Part shown: positions 53,194 to 63,980 of the stretch, piece by piece
Layout: each line of letters starts with the position of its first letter
How positions within the stretch are numbered: the first letter of the stretch is position 1
From: Haberlea rhodopensis
Lineage: Eukaryota; Streptophyta; Magnoliopsida; Lamiales; Gesneriaceae
DNA length: 64,000 bases
Assembly (NCBI GenBank): GCA_907163345.1
Contig: CAJQUN010001306.1
Location: 1 to 64,000, forward strand
Direction of reading: 5' to 3'
Notes under the pieces: model-generated
Told to the model about the DNA's origin: nothing
Seen by the model: only the letters and a program-made list of their open reading frames with translations
The model's database searches: none
Translations under genes and position numbers: made by a program

Positions 53194-54462
53194 TGTTGAG
53201 CCTTAAACGCATTGTTTAGTTTAATGCTTAATTTATCTCCAAATTATTTATGAGTTTTGATGATCAACAAAACTTGTTTTTGTTATACTAATGTGTTCTA
53301 CTTAGTGTGCAGGTTTAGATGATTGAAATGGATTGTATGAAGAAAATCATATTGTGCAAGGTATGGGCAGGATCGCCCCAGGCGATGGTGACCATCGCCC
53401 CAGGCAATGGCAGCCACTCGAGACTTCGCCCCGCACTTCGACTGAAGCGATGCCGAGGCTCGCGCGCAGGGCGTGATCGCCTGAGGCGATGCCTGGAACG
53501 TTTGATGCGATGGGAACTTCGCTTGAGGCGATGAATATTTCTGAGCAACCGAAGCTACGTCATTGATTTTTGGTATAGATCGCCTGAGGCGATCGGGACA
53601 TCGCCTGAGGCGAAGTGAGGATTTTGACCGTTGGTGCGCGGCGATGGAGATCGCTCGAGGCGATGGCTGAGGCGATTGACGAGTGATTCAAGCCTTATGT
53701 GTAGCAACGGCTAGTAGGGGCCTTGAGGGCCTTCTACACTATAAATATGGATGCTTTGGCGCATTTTGAAGACAAGAAACAATAGTATAAACTACAAGAA
53801 AGTTGTGTTCAATCAAATTCTATCTAGCATTGAAAACTTCATACATTTGTGTTGTATTGGAGTTTGTGATTCATTTCTTGTGTGAGAGTTCTTGTGTTCT
53901 TCGTGTTGTTACACCGTGAAGGTGTTACTCAATTTATTGTAAGGTCCTCCAACACCGACGCAAGTTGGAAAATTGTAAAAGTCATCAACAAGTGAAGTTG
54001 GTGCAAGTGTGTGGCTATCCTTCGAGCCCTTAAGGCAAAGAAGACTCGTGAAGAGTGTGGGTAACTCGGGAAGAGTTGTGTGTGGCTATCCTTGGAGCCT
54101 TTAAGGCCAAAAAGACTTGTGAAGAGTGTGTTGCTCGTGAAGAGCTGTTTTACTCGGGAGGAGTGTGCTGTGGCTAACTTGGAGCCCTTAAGGCCAAGAT
54201 CAAGATTGTTCTAGTGGAACATCGGTTAAACGTCTTCTAACCGGGAAGAGGAGACGTAGGCGATTCATCGCCGAACTTCTATAACAAATTCTCTTGTTCT
54301 TTATCGCTTTATTTAATTTATGCATTTATTTATTTATTTATTTTGTTTTTTTGTCGATTGACATCAAGTCTTCCTCAACGCAAATTCGACTATTTTGCAA
54401 ATTCATTTTAAAACGCTAAAGTAGCCAAGGAACCTCATTCACCCCCCTCTTTGGTTCCAACA
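53194..54462 (+). repeat. 3' LTR of TR-GAG 3
   Basis: Complete 1269-bp LTR, TGTTGAGCC...TTCCAACA, preceded by the PPT aaaaaggggagat (53181-53193). The palindrome array is at 53373-53686 and the TATA box ctataaata at about 53739. The repeated 'gaagag' blocks of R-U5 are at 54040-54170. Confidence 0.93.
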
Positions 54463-54467
54463 ATATG

Positions 54468-54766
54468 GCTCATATTCAGCATGGTTAGATAAGTGAACCA
54501 AACACACCAATCTATACATTCTCATAGATAAGTTGACACCAAACTAGCACCGCTGTTAGCCTGAAGATCTGGTCAGATTGATTGGACTCGAGGGATCAAC
54601 GCTATCAGATTTACATCGGTGAACGGTAATAATTTTTCATGCATTATATTTGATATTTGCATGTTTATATATGAGTCAGGCCCGATCGTCCATCCCAGGG
54701 TCTAGATTTGTTTATGTTTATTTTTTCGCTGCGTTTAGATCTGACGTGGGGGACGGAAACCCAACA
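54468..54766 (+). repeat. LTR E, right piece
   Basis: It continues the LTR after TR-GAG 3 and the second atatg, ending ...ACCCAACA. Total length without the insertion is about 391 bp. Directly after it comes a PBS-like word (tggtatcaaaatcc, 54768), so this one LTR has a PPT on its left and a PBS on its right. Confidence 0.7.
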
Positions 54767-54935
54767 GTGGTATCAAAATCCAGGTTGCGCTTTGATTTAT
54801 TTTATAATTAATTTTAGTAGATGGTTTCCTATCGATATTAATCATTTTCTATATTTTTTCGGACTCCGTAATTCTGAAATTCGAATATGATTAATATCCA
54901 TGGCCTTATGGGGTAAATCCATATTTACACTAAGT
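54767..54935 (+). other. PBS-like site and short leader after LTR E
   Basis: tggtatcaaaatcc at 54768, followed by about 150 bp of T-rich leader-like sequence. No gag is reached before the inverted-repeat unit starts. Confidence 0.5.
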
Positions 54936-55040
54936 CTACCCTATGGGGCAGTGCCTTATGTGGTAAATTCATGGCTTAAAATGATCCAACACACACTCCA
55001 AATGTTGAGTCAAAAAACTCTACCATATATTTACCCCCAT
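54936..55040 (+). repeat. Inverted-repeat arm, left
   Basis: About 100 bp (ctaccctatgg...cagtgccttatg...gatccaacacac...tcaaaaaactctacca) that reappears inverted at 57363-57468 with roughly 80-85% identity by eye. Confidence 0.72.
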
Positions 55041-55084
55041 AAAACACTACATCATGGGATACCATAGATATGACCATGAAAATG

Positions 55085-55190
55085 GTGTGGAAATAAGATT
55101 AGATTTATTGCACAAGGTCACATGCAAGAAGACTAAATACACTTTAACAAGTCTTTTGTACCAGTATATACACGTTTTTCTTGCAAATAT
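55085..55190 (+). pseudogene. Copia RT relic (plus)
   Basis: Near 55092-55190 one reads IRFIAQGHMQED, then NKSFVPV, matching the copia RT block with ARLVAQG and ESFAPV-type motifs. No other domain is preserved. Confidence 0.55.
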
Positions 55191-56135
55191 TGTTTAGTGT
55201 AAATTTTAAAAACATGTATCATAGAATATATGTTTTTCTAATAGTAGTCTCAAATTTTTAGAACTAATCAAATATAGTTACATTAAATTTTTTTAACTAA
55301 AAATCGTCGTATACTATTGTTTTTAATCAATATTAGTATCATACTTTTGTTTTTGATCAAAATGGTCTCAGAGTCATCAATTCAATTATGAGACCACTTT
55401 TTTGTTAAAAAATAAGACCAAATTTGTTAAAAACATTTAGGTATGACTATTTTTTTATTTAAACTAGAATTTTTATGAGGCTATATTTAATTAATTTTAA
55501 ATGTTTGGGATTAGTATTGAAAAAAAGTACATATTTTATGAGATCATTTTTAAAATTTAACATGTTTATATGAGTTCTAAAGTTTTTCAAATGGATGTGA
55601 AAAGTCTATTTCTTAATGGTCCCTCAAGAACCTGGTTGTGATACTAATTTTTTGGACATTTTGGTATCAAAAATAAGAGGCCACGTGAAAAACAGATTTT
55701 AAGACTGAAAGAATAATGATCTATTGAGCATATATCCAAAACAGAATATTAATAGAAATAGAATAATTTTTTGCTATCTAAAAATTATGCTGAATATGCT
55801 AATATTTTTTAAAAAAACTAACTTTTAATTAAAATCAGTAGTTTATGAAGTCTTGATTTTGTGGTTCTAATTTGCAAGGATTTGTTCAGACAATGTTTTG
55901 CATTACACACGCAATATATATCTTGGTCTACTGCAATAATGAAGTAGTATAGTCTATTATTCTAAAAATATAATAAATAATAAAATAAAAATAAAATAAT
56001 GATAAAAAATCACAAATGATTTTAGGCAATCTTAGTTGCATGATTTTTGGATTTGCTGACATAGTGATTTGAGACAATCTCGGAAGTATGACATTCAGAT
56101 AGATCGGGGTGAATTTAGAAATAATATTTTAAAGG

Positions 56136-56166
<31 letters not shown>

Positions 56167-56425
56167 TAAAAAGAGGTCAAAATTTTTTGAAATTTTCAAA
56201 ATATAATTTTAGGGGGAGCAAATTGTAACTTTTAGGAAGAAAATTGCATTTTTTTAAATACATTTTTTAAGGTAAATTTTTCTTTTTAATTTCAGGGACA
56301 ACTGACCCTATGTGGGTGTAAATTTGCCACGGAGTTAGACTAACATAAGTTGGATAAATTTATTTTAAAAATAACATAAACTAAAACGTTTATAAAACTA
56401 TTTTTACATTATTAAATAAACATGT
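55191..56425. other. AT-rich region without recognised genes
   Basis: Very AT-rich; contains a short (AAT)n run at 56140-56165 and, at 56027-56085, a word that is the inverted match of 22970-23013. There is no coding frame with family motifs. Confidence 0.45.
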
Positions 56426-56945
56426 TGTTGGGGTACAACAATTATCCTTGATATATGATCGACCGAAACATGGTGCTTGTGTTGCTGTACGGTTTAAAAG
56501 ATTTTAGTTGCACCATTATCATCAACTATAGCTTTGGTAAAGTAACAAACGTTTGATCCTACAACTGAGGTAGTGTTTAGAAAGGAGTTTAAATAAACAT
56601 TAGGCTCAAATTCTCGTTTCTTGAAATACAACAGACTGTTAAGTGGTGCAGTAAGGTCTCAACTGATTTCCAAGGTAGTAGCCAACTAAAAAGATAGCCG
56701 AAAGATGTCCACTGGACTTGTGCACTTGATCCAACAATTGGTATCAGAGTCAAGGTCACGTGTTCGATTTTCATGAGTTGTAAGGAGTGTAATTATTGGG
56801 AGGGAAATTGTTGGGGTACAACAATTGCCTAGTTCTGTGCTCGATCGAAACGTGATGCTTGTGTTGCTGTATGGAATAAAAATTTGAGTTGCGCCGTTAC
56901 CATCAGCTATAACTTTTGGTAAAGTGGCAAACGTTTGATCATACA
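56426..56945 (+). mobile_element. TRIM element, copy 2, with an A-like LTR fragment inside
   Basis: LTRs TGTTGGGGTACAACA... at 56426-56563 (138 bp) and 56809-56945 (137 bp). Between them lie an A-like LTR fragment (56564 to about 56690), then the TRIM interior with PBS (tggtatcagagtc, 56739), and PPT (ttgggagggaaat, 56796-56808). Flanks read catgt and catgc, a possible imperfect TSD. Confidence 0.72.
56564..56690 (-). repeat. A-like LTR fragment within TRIM 2
   Basis: Shares ordered words with LTR A: ggtagtgtttagaa, gtttaaataaacattag, ctcgtttctt, actgttaagtg, gtctcaa. It interrupts the junction between the first TRIM LTR and the PBS. Confidence 0.6.
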
Positions 56946-57038
56946 CATGCATTTTAATATTTAAAAGTTATGTTGTTTTCAAAATGAAATAACAATGAAA
57001 TTTTAACAAGCAAATACTTTTTAAAACATGGCTTAATT

Positions 57039-57040
<2 letters not shown>

Positions 57041-57089
<49 letters not shown>
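57041..57089. repeat. (TA)n microsatellite
   Basis: About 24 uninterrupted AT units. Confidence 0.97.
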
Positions 57090-57094
<5 letters not shown>

Positions 57095-57362
57095 GAACAA
57101 TGTTTTCAAAAGGAAATAATTAAGTCATTAATGTGAAAATAATTGTATAAAGATTTTAATATTTATGTTCTTTTCAAAATATATTTATTCAACTTCTTAT
57201 TTTTTAATCAAAAGTTAATTTGTTTAAAAAATTAACATATTGAACATTATTTTTAAATATTAAAAATTATTTAAATCGTCTAATTAATTTCACTCATCTT
57301 TTCTGGAAAAAAAATGTTGATTTGCATTATATATTGAAATATAAAGAAATAAATAACTATTT

Positions 57363-57468
57363 TTATGAGGTAAATCTATGGTAGAGTTTTTTGACCCAAT
57401 ATGTGAAGTGTGTTGGATCGTTTTAGGCCGTGAATTTACTCCATAAGGCACTGTCTCATAGGGTAGCT
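57363..57468 (-). repeat. Inverted-repeat arm, right
   Basis: Reverse complement of the left arm. The pair encloses about 2.3 kb. Whether they are the termini of one element or two inverted copies of a dispersed repeat cannot be settled here. Confidence 0.72.
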
Positions 57469-57469
57469 T

Positions 57470-57660
57470 AGAAGAATTCCATTTTCATCAAGTTTATTCT
57501 TATAAACTCATCCGATTGTGGTACAAAAGACTCAATATTGTCTATCCCTCTTCTTGCATGTAACCTTTTGCAATCAATCTAACATTATTTCTACGTCATT
57601 TTCATCAATTTATTCTTATAAACCCATCTGATTCCTATTTTAGATAGATTTTTTTAACAA
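57470..57660 (-). pseudogene. Copia RT relic (minus)
   Basis: On the minus strand: a VYKNKLDEN-type block and VRLIAKGYMQEEG near 57530-57610. It is a homolog of the plus-strand relic at 55085-55190, in inverse orientation. Confidence 0.55.
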
Positions 57661-57869
57661 ATTTACCTTTTCTAATTGTTTTAATTGAGTGTTAATTTTG
57701 GCGTATATTGACTTAAAACTATTGCTTTATAGGCACCTATGTACAATTTTTTTTTTGTAAACGATGATATCTATGTAAATTTAATGCATGCGTCTAAAAT
57801 ATATTTTTTTGGTGTGTGAAGACGTACAAAAATTGGAAAGGTTCATGTTAGATCTGACCAAGGGTTATA

Positions 57870-58081
57870 TATGACTCAGAACCGGCCGGTAGTTAATGGG
57901 CCGGTTAACTGGCTCAACGATTCGATGGGTCGAACACATAATCGGCTCGTTTATAGGCAGGCCAGTTAAGGGTCATAATTTTCTAACCGGTTAACCGGCG
58001 GTTCAAAGGTTTATTTTAACTCTTTTACATTTTAAATTTTAAAACATATGTTGTGTATATTTGAACTCATGACTTCCAACT
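57870..58081 (+). mobile_element. hAT-like repeat, left part
   Basis: Rich in aaccggttaaccgg, gggccggttaac and ggttcaaag words typical of plant hAT MITEs. It runs up to the TSD caact of the solo LTR. Confidence 0.5.
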
Positions 58082-59735
58082 TGTTGGAACCAAAGAGGTG
58101 GGTGAATGAGGTTCCTTGGCAACTTTAGCGATTTTAAAGTGAGTTTGCAAATAGTCAAGTTTGCGCTGTGGAAGACTTGATGTCAATCGAACAATGAACA
58201 ATAAGAAACAATAATGTAAATGCGTAAAGTAAATAAAGCAATAAAGAACACAAGCATTTGTTATAGAAGTTCGGAGATAAATCGCCTACATCACCTCTTC
58301 CCGGTTAGAAAACGTCCAACCGAGGATCCACTAGAACAATTTCGATCTTGGCCTTGAGGGCTCCAAGTTAGCCACAAACAAACTCTTCCTGGGTCACGTA
58401 CTCTTCATGATTGGCCTTAAGGGCTCCAAGGATAGCCACACACACTCTTCCCTAGTCTTTGTAGCCTGAAGGATTCCAAGGATAGCCAAAACCTTGCACC
58501 AACTTCACTTGTCGATGACTTATATAAATTTCCAACTTGTGTCGTTGTTGGAGGATCATACAACGATTCAGAACTCGTGAGCTACAACAAATAACACATT
58601 CAGGATGTTTACAAATGAAGAACAAAAGCTCTCACACAAGAAATGAACTACAAACTCTCAATACAACACAAATGTATGAAGTTTGCAATGCTAGATTGAA
58701 TTTGATTCAACAAAGCTTTCTTGTCTTGTAACATCTTGTTTCTTGTCATAAACTTGAGCTCAATTGTCCCTATTTATAGTGTAGGAGGCTCCCAAGGATC
58801 AAAATAGCCGTTATGAGCACTTTTTGACACAAAATGCACGCCATCAACTTGGGCGATCACCATCGCCTAGATTCAACGGTCAAATTGGCCAACGGAATCT
58901 CGAGCAGTCTTCCCATCGCCTGGGGCGATCTCCCTTAAAAAAATTAACGTATGAAAGATTTTGGATCACCTCGGGCATTCTTTGCATTGCCTGGGGCGAA
59001 GTGAACTGCTTCCAGCACACTCAAACTTTGCATTTTTCGACCACCTTAAGCTCATGGGAAATTTGGAAACGCCAAAGTTGTAGCCCTTCCTCTTGGCTAC
59101 GTTTGGACACCAAAATCATTAAATTCCATTTAAGATATGAAGAAGTTATGCCCAAAATGCTACAGCTGTTCCAACCTTACTGCTTGCTAAATGCAATATG
59201 CACTTGTTGTGACTTTCATGCCATTTTTTTACTCCGTTATGCAATCCGAATTGGAGTGAGTTGTTTGGAGATGAAATATACTATTTTGAGTTGGCTTTCA
59301 ATCTCATTGGAATCACATCATTTGGATCACCGAGCAATGAGATATAATCAAAATACCATGATGTGCTCCAATTGGCTTCTAAATAAATTTACCCACCAAT
59401 GGATCATTTGTTCGTGGGTCGTCATCCCAACATAAATATGTTCCAATCATGATTCCACACATGTTGAAAACTTAAATTGGTTGTGCATTGATATCACCCC
59501 TTCTTGTCCAAGCTAAATACCTTTCTTGATCAAATTCATCACTTGTCATATTAACTCGCAAATGTCATCGTGAACTTGAGTCCTCTTCCAATTGCTCTTC
59601 TGAACCAAATTGTCAATCTAACCATGTACGATATGTAGAGAAATTAACAAATGCAAGTTTTGTTGATTGTCAAAACCTATAAATAATTGGAGATAAAATA
59701 AGCATTAAACTCAACAATGCGTTTAAGGCTCAACA
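58082..59735 (-). mobile_element. B-type solo LTR (subfamily B'), TSD caact
   Basis: On the minus strand it runs TGTTGAGCCTTAAACGCATT...TTGGTTCCAACA, the same ends as the TR-GAG LTRs, with perfect caact at 58077-58081 and 59736-59740. Its R-U5 half resembles family B (gcgatttatctccg, cttggagccc, tcacttgttg), and gatcgccccaggcgatgg lies near 58918. U3 is longer and mostly unrelated, giving 1654 bp. No interior remains. Confidence 0.9.
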
Positions 59736-59740
59736 CAACT

Positions 59741-60060
59741 TGAATAATCAGCTTCAACCACTAGATTATAAGAGCATTGTTGTTCAAAATAAACTGTTAT
59801 ATTTATATAAATTATTCAAACAAATTTATCTTACACATTTTGATTATTTGAGCTTGAATTTATTTCATTTATTTTATGATTAACCATGGAGAAAAACACA
59901 TTAATATAATGGTCAAACCGTAACTGTAATCGTTGGTTAATCGTAACCGTAACTGGCGGTTCATTAACCGTAACCGGAACCGTCAAGAAAGGAAAGATTA
60001 AGGGTCGAGGTTTTTTTAACCTTCTAACCGAACCTTCTAACCAACTGTTATGGACCGTGA
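59741..60060 (+). mobile_element. hAT-like repeat, right part
   Basis: Continues beyond the solo LTR with ggttaatcgtaaccgtaac, cggttcattaaccgtaaccgg and ttctaaccgaaccttc. It is probably the other half of the 57870-58081 element, but no exact TIR pair was confirmed. Confidence 0.45.
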
Positions 60061-60189
60061 TCATGTTCGAGTCTTGTAAATAACATTTGAAAAAAGCTCA
60101 CTCCTTATGATTAAAAAATAAAAATAAAAAATTGAAAAGGAGAACAAACCTTATTGAAGCATGGCATGTACTGGTTTATAATCTTGCAG

Positions 60190-61222
60190 GTACCACACGT
60201 TCATCATATTTTTACAGTAAAATTCCAATGGACGTTGGTGTCTGGCAGGAGATTTTAATGATGTACGCTCAAGACGTCAAATGAGTGGGTCAGAAGGTGA
60301 TTGGAATAGAAGGGATATGAACGATTTTGATTTGTTTATCAGGAATGCAGAACTTTGTGATCTTCCACTTGTTAGAAGGAAGTTTACTTGGTATAAAACC
60401 AAGGGATTGAGCATGAGCACATTGATCGCTTTCTACTATCTGATATGTGGATATCAGAGTGGACAATGGGCTTACCTCGATCAATAGAGGAACATTGTCC
60501 TATTCTTTTTAAATCAGAATCTATAAATTGGGGCCTGTTTAAAGTGTTTGATTGCTGGTTGGATTATCCTAGGTTTCTAGATTTTGTGAAGAATGCTTGG
60601 AATGAATCTCAGATTCAGGGTTGGGGTGGGTATGTGCTAAAAGAAGGCTAAAGGCATTAAGAATTACACTCAAAAGCTGGAAACGTAACACATTTGGCAG
60701 GATGGAGGAAAAAATTAAACTAAGGAGAGGATTCTTCAGTGGGATCTGAAATGAACATACATCGTTATCTGATAATGAAGTGGTGGCCAGAAGAGATGAG
60801 ATGGCACTGCTATGGCAGAACGAAAAAATGAATGATATCATCCAGAATACGATGGCTCAGTGAAAGAGATGCAAATACGAAGTTATTTCACAGATGGGCC
60901 AATAATCGGGTTCAAATAATGAGAAATTAGGGTTAAATGTTGGTGGTCATTGATTTCATCAACCAAATGATTTGAAACTGGAAATTTGAAATCATTTTGA
61001 GTCTCGGTTTTCTCATGAATCATGGGTGACGCCAAAATTAAATGGTAACTACTTAACACAACTAAGTCTGGCAGATAACTTAGTGTTGATGGATGAAACT
61101 TGTGAAGAAGAAAAGTAAATATTCTTTTTGGAGCTGTGGGGGTTCGAAAAGTCCAAGTCCCGATGGGTTCAACTTTAAGTTCTTACAAAAATGCTGGCCA
61201 ATTTCAAAGAAGAGTTTATAAG
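60190..61222 (+). pseudogene. L1-type LINE ORF2 fragment (endonuclease and RT)
   Basis: Endonuclease blocks in shifting frames: LAGDFNDVR near 60250, then NDFDLFIRNAELCDLPLVRRKFTWYK (60311-60400) and HCPILF. Further on come VFDCWLDYPRFLDFVKNAWNE, LKALRITLKSWKRNTFGRMEEKIK, ANTKLFHRWANNRVQ and the RT entry block WSCGGSKSPSPDGFNFKFLQKCW (61130-61200). Catalytic RT is absent; the minus-strand copia begins at 61223. It is the remains of a plant L1 non-LTR retrotransposon, plus strand. Confidence 0.87.
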
Positions 61223-61436
61223 TGTAAAAGTTTATATCGGCACTAAAAGAGAGATAGAAGTGAACATCTTTTTCTTTTATTGATGATTAATAATCTTTAC
61301 TAGGTTACAAGGTTTAAATAAAATAGATGATACATAATCAAATCTCTATATACAAGGTAACTATCTAATCTAGATCTAAACAAATCAAATCAAATCATAA
61401 CAATATTATTTTCCATAATTCCTAGATTTATCGACA
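61223..61436 (-). repeat. 3' LTR of the minus-strand copia
   Basis: On the minus strand it runs TGTCGATAAATC...TTTTACA. It borders the LINE relic; the outer flank is ataag. No second LTR is in the window. Confidence 0.75.
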
Positions 61437-62390
61437 CTCCCCCTCAAGCTGGTGCAAATAAGTCTATCATTCCCAACTTGCTAACTTGACTTTCAAAGAG
61501 TTGTTTAGGCAACCCCTTGGTTAGTACATCTGCAACTTGAAACAAGGATGGGATAAATAGAATGCATATTATCCCTTCTTCAAGCTTTTCCTTTATGAAG
61601 TGTTTGTCAATTTCAATTTGTTTAGTTCTATCATGAAGAACTGGGTTCTAAACGATGTTGATTGCTGCCTTGTTGTCGCAGTACAATTTCATAGAAAGAC
61701 TAGTCGGTCTTTGTAGTTCATCCAAGACCCTCTTCAACCAGATAACTTCACATACTCCTTGAGCTAGATCTGAATTCTGCTTCTGTACTACTTCTGGCCA
61801 CAATACTTTGTTTCTTAATTCTCCAGGATATTAAGTTACCCCAAACATATGTGCAGTATCCTGAAGTAGATCTTCGGTTAGTGACAGAGCTTGCCCAGTC
61901 AGCTTTTGTATAAGCGTGGACCCCTCTTCCTTAATTTTTCCTAAACATAAGTCTTTTTCCAGGTATTCCTTTCAAGTATCGAAGGATCCAATACACAGCT
62001 TCGAGATACTCTTCGAATGGGGAATGCATCAACTGACTAACCAAACTTACTGCAAAGGCTGTATCGGGTCGGGTATGAGATAAATAAATCAATTTCCCAA
62101 TCAGTCTCTGATATCTTCATGTGTCCACTGGTTTGCCATTATTTATATCTCCAAATTTAGCATTAACTTCAACTGGAGTGTCTAATAGCCTACACCCACT
62201 CATTCATGTTTCTTTCAAGAGATCAAGGATATACTTTCGTTGTGTTAACATAATCCCCTTTTTTGACCGAGCTACTTCCATTCCAACAAAGTATCATTGC
62301 TTGCCTAAGACCTTCATTTCAAATTCCTTGCCAAGTTTTTCTTTTAATCTGTCTGACTCCTTTGCATCATTTCCTGTCATAATTATATCA
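61437..62390 (-). pseudogene. pol: RNase H and RT C-terminal relic
   Basis: Decayed blocks on the minus strand include STSGYCTYVWGNLISW, SSTEAEFR, the histidine block KHFIKEK and LIYLSHTRPDTAFAV near 62060-62100. Many stops; only the plus-strand shadow is open over part of it. Confidence 0.78.
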
Positions 62391-62621
62391 TCAACATACA
62401 CAATAGCACATAAATTTTGTCATTCTCGGAGTGTTTCGTAAAGAGAGTATGATCTGCTTGTCCTTGATTATATCCTTGACTCTTAACAAATTTTGTAATC
62501 TCTCAAACCAAGCTCTTGGAGATTGCTTTAAGCCATACAGAGATTTCTTCAGTCTACACACTCTTGTCCCAAATTGATCTACAAAGCCAGGAGGTGCTGC
62601 CATGTACACTTCTTCCTCCAA
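62391..62621 (-). pseudogene. pol: RT central part of the minus-strand copia
   Basis: MEEEVYMAAPPGFVDQFGTRVCRLKKSLYGLKQSPRAWFERL, the copia RT palm region, followed by a frameshift before the catalytic block, which survives as a Y-V-D-D coding stretch in the next frame near 62390-62400. Confidence 0.88.
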
Positions 62622-62719
62622 TTCACCATTAAGAAATGTGTTCTTAACATCTAATTGGTTGAGTGGCCAGTCAAGACTTGCAGCAATAGATAATAGAACT
62701 CGAACTTTGTTTAATTTGG

Positions 62720-63333
62720 CTACATGAGAGATGTCTCAGAGTAATAAATTTCATAGGTCTGAGTGAAGCCCTTAGCAACGAATCGGGCTTTATATCTATC
62801 CAGAGATCCACCTGAGTTATACTTTATGGTGAACACCCATTTACAGCCAACAATAGACTTATCAGGGGGTATATCGACTTTATCCCAGGTAGAATTTTCC
62901 TCGAGAGCTTTCATTTCCTCAGAAATAGCTTCCTTCCACTTAGGGATCTTTAGAGCTTCTTGTACATTGTTTGGCATAGTAATGCTATCGAGGTTAGAGA
63001 CAAATGCACAATAGGAATTGACAAGGTTTCGTAAGATATAAAGTTTGATAGTGGGTGTTTTGTGTATGATCGGACTCCTTTCCTTAAGGCGATGGGTATA
63101 TCAGTTTGACTTAGAGACTTTGAGGTAGACATACCCTGAGGATTATTGTTAGGTGACGTGGAAATAGCATCACTTCTTTCAGAATTTGGCCTCATAGTAG
63201 ATTCATGGTTTTGCACTACTTGAACCATCTCTCGTATAGACAAGACCCTTAAACCGAATTTTGTTATGTGAAGATGGCAAACTAGGAGATGGTAATGGCA
63301 AACTTTTAGGTTCAGGATCTTGAACATCGTCAC
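62720..63333 (-). pseudogene. pol: Spacer and RT N-terminus of the minus-strand copia
   Basis: Two overlapping frames. The upstream one (62950-63333) carries PIALRKGVRSYTKHPLSNFISYETLS, the conserved block before RT. The next (62720-62977) carries EALKIPKWKEAISEEMKALEENSTWDKVDIPPDKSIVGCKWVFTIKY and DRYKARFVAKGFTQTYEIYYSETS. A frameshift joins them. Confidence 0.88.
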
Positions 63334-63439
63334 AATTAAAAATCAAGTCGGATTCATTTATACTATCATCTTCCGGATAATTCTCCCCCTGAAGATGAGA
63401 GTGGTAGTAGGATTGTCCTTCAAAAAAGGTTACGTCCAT
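63203..63439 (-). pseudogene. Integrase-RT spacer of the minus-strand copia
   Basis: MDVTFFEGQSYYHSHLQGE followed by an acidic and then Pro/Ser-rich stretch (LPLPSPSLPSS) ending with KGLVYTRD, a common copia spacer element before RT. It overlaps the next frame, so one frameshift lies between 63203 and 63330. Confidence 0.75.
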
Positions 63440-63457
63440 AGCAATACAATTTTTTTT

Positions 63458-63980
63458 TTAAATTGGATCAAAACATTTGTATCCTCCTTGCTTTGTAGGA
63501 TAGCCAACAAAAATGCATTTTAAAGATTTTGGATCCAATTTAGATTGCTTTGGATCGTGAATATGAACGAAGGCAATACTACCAAAAAATTTGAGGGGAA
63601 TATCTGTGATGAAACGAGAGACAGGAAAGTATGATACAAATGATTTTAATGGAGTATGGAATTTCAAAACTCGTGTAGGTAATCGATTGATTAAATATGT
63701 AGCTGTGAGAATAGCATCACTCCAAAGATACCTTGGGACCTTATTTTGAAAACTTAGAAACCGTGCAACTTCGAGTAAATATCTATTTTTCAGTTCAACT
63801 ACACCGTTTTATTGTGGCGTGTATGTACACAAGTTTTGATGTATTATGCCCTTGTCAGTAAAAAAGTGCCTAGCAAATGATTGAAATATTATTTGCCATT
63901 GTCACTGCGAAATTTTTTAATCTTTGTATGAAATTTTGTTTGAACCATGCTGTAAAAATTTTTGAACACAATTTCAGCAT
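63458..63980 (-). pseudogene. pol: Integrase C-terminal half of the minus-strand copia
   Basis: FHTPLKSF, FGSIAFVHIHDPKQSKLDPKSLKCIFVGYPTKQGGYKCFDPI is the copia integrase tail with FVGY. Beyond 63667 the minus strand reads LINRLPTRVLKF, VPRYLWSDAILTATY, and a block equivalent to Q-N-G-V-V-E, where Glu is the third catalytic residue. The remainder lies outside the window. Confidence 0.83.

Larger units (their letters stand above)
33758..54462 (+). mobile_element. TR-GAG copy 3, split by gypsy D
   Basis: Family B LTR starts TGTTGAGCC at 33758 and the last LTR ends CCAACA at 54462; both sides carry the TSD atatg (33753-33757 and 54463-54467). Without the nested gypsy (34083-49787 plus one acttc) the element is about 5.0 kb, matching copy 2 (5037 bp). 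It has two LTRs, PBS, broken gag, spacer with PPT-like tracts, and PPT, and no pol. Confidence 0.93.

Noticed and set aside
56735..56800. tRNA gene or SINE suggested by ggtatcagagtcaaggtcacgtgttcgatt
   Set aside because: No cloverleaf can be drawn, and the block lies between paired ~137-bp repeats with PBS and PPT in the places expected for a TRIM.
58824..59435. 203-codon plus-strand frame
   Set aside because: It runs antisense through a solo LTR, has no motif and is not preserved in the other family B LTRs.
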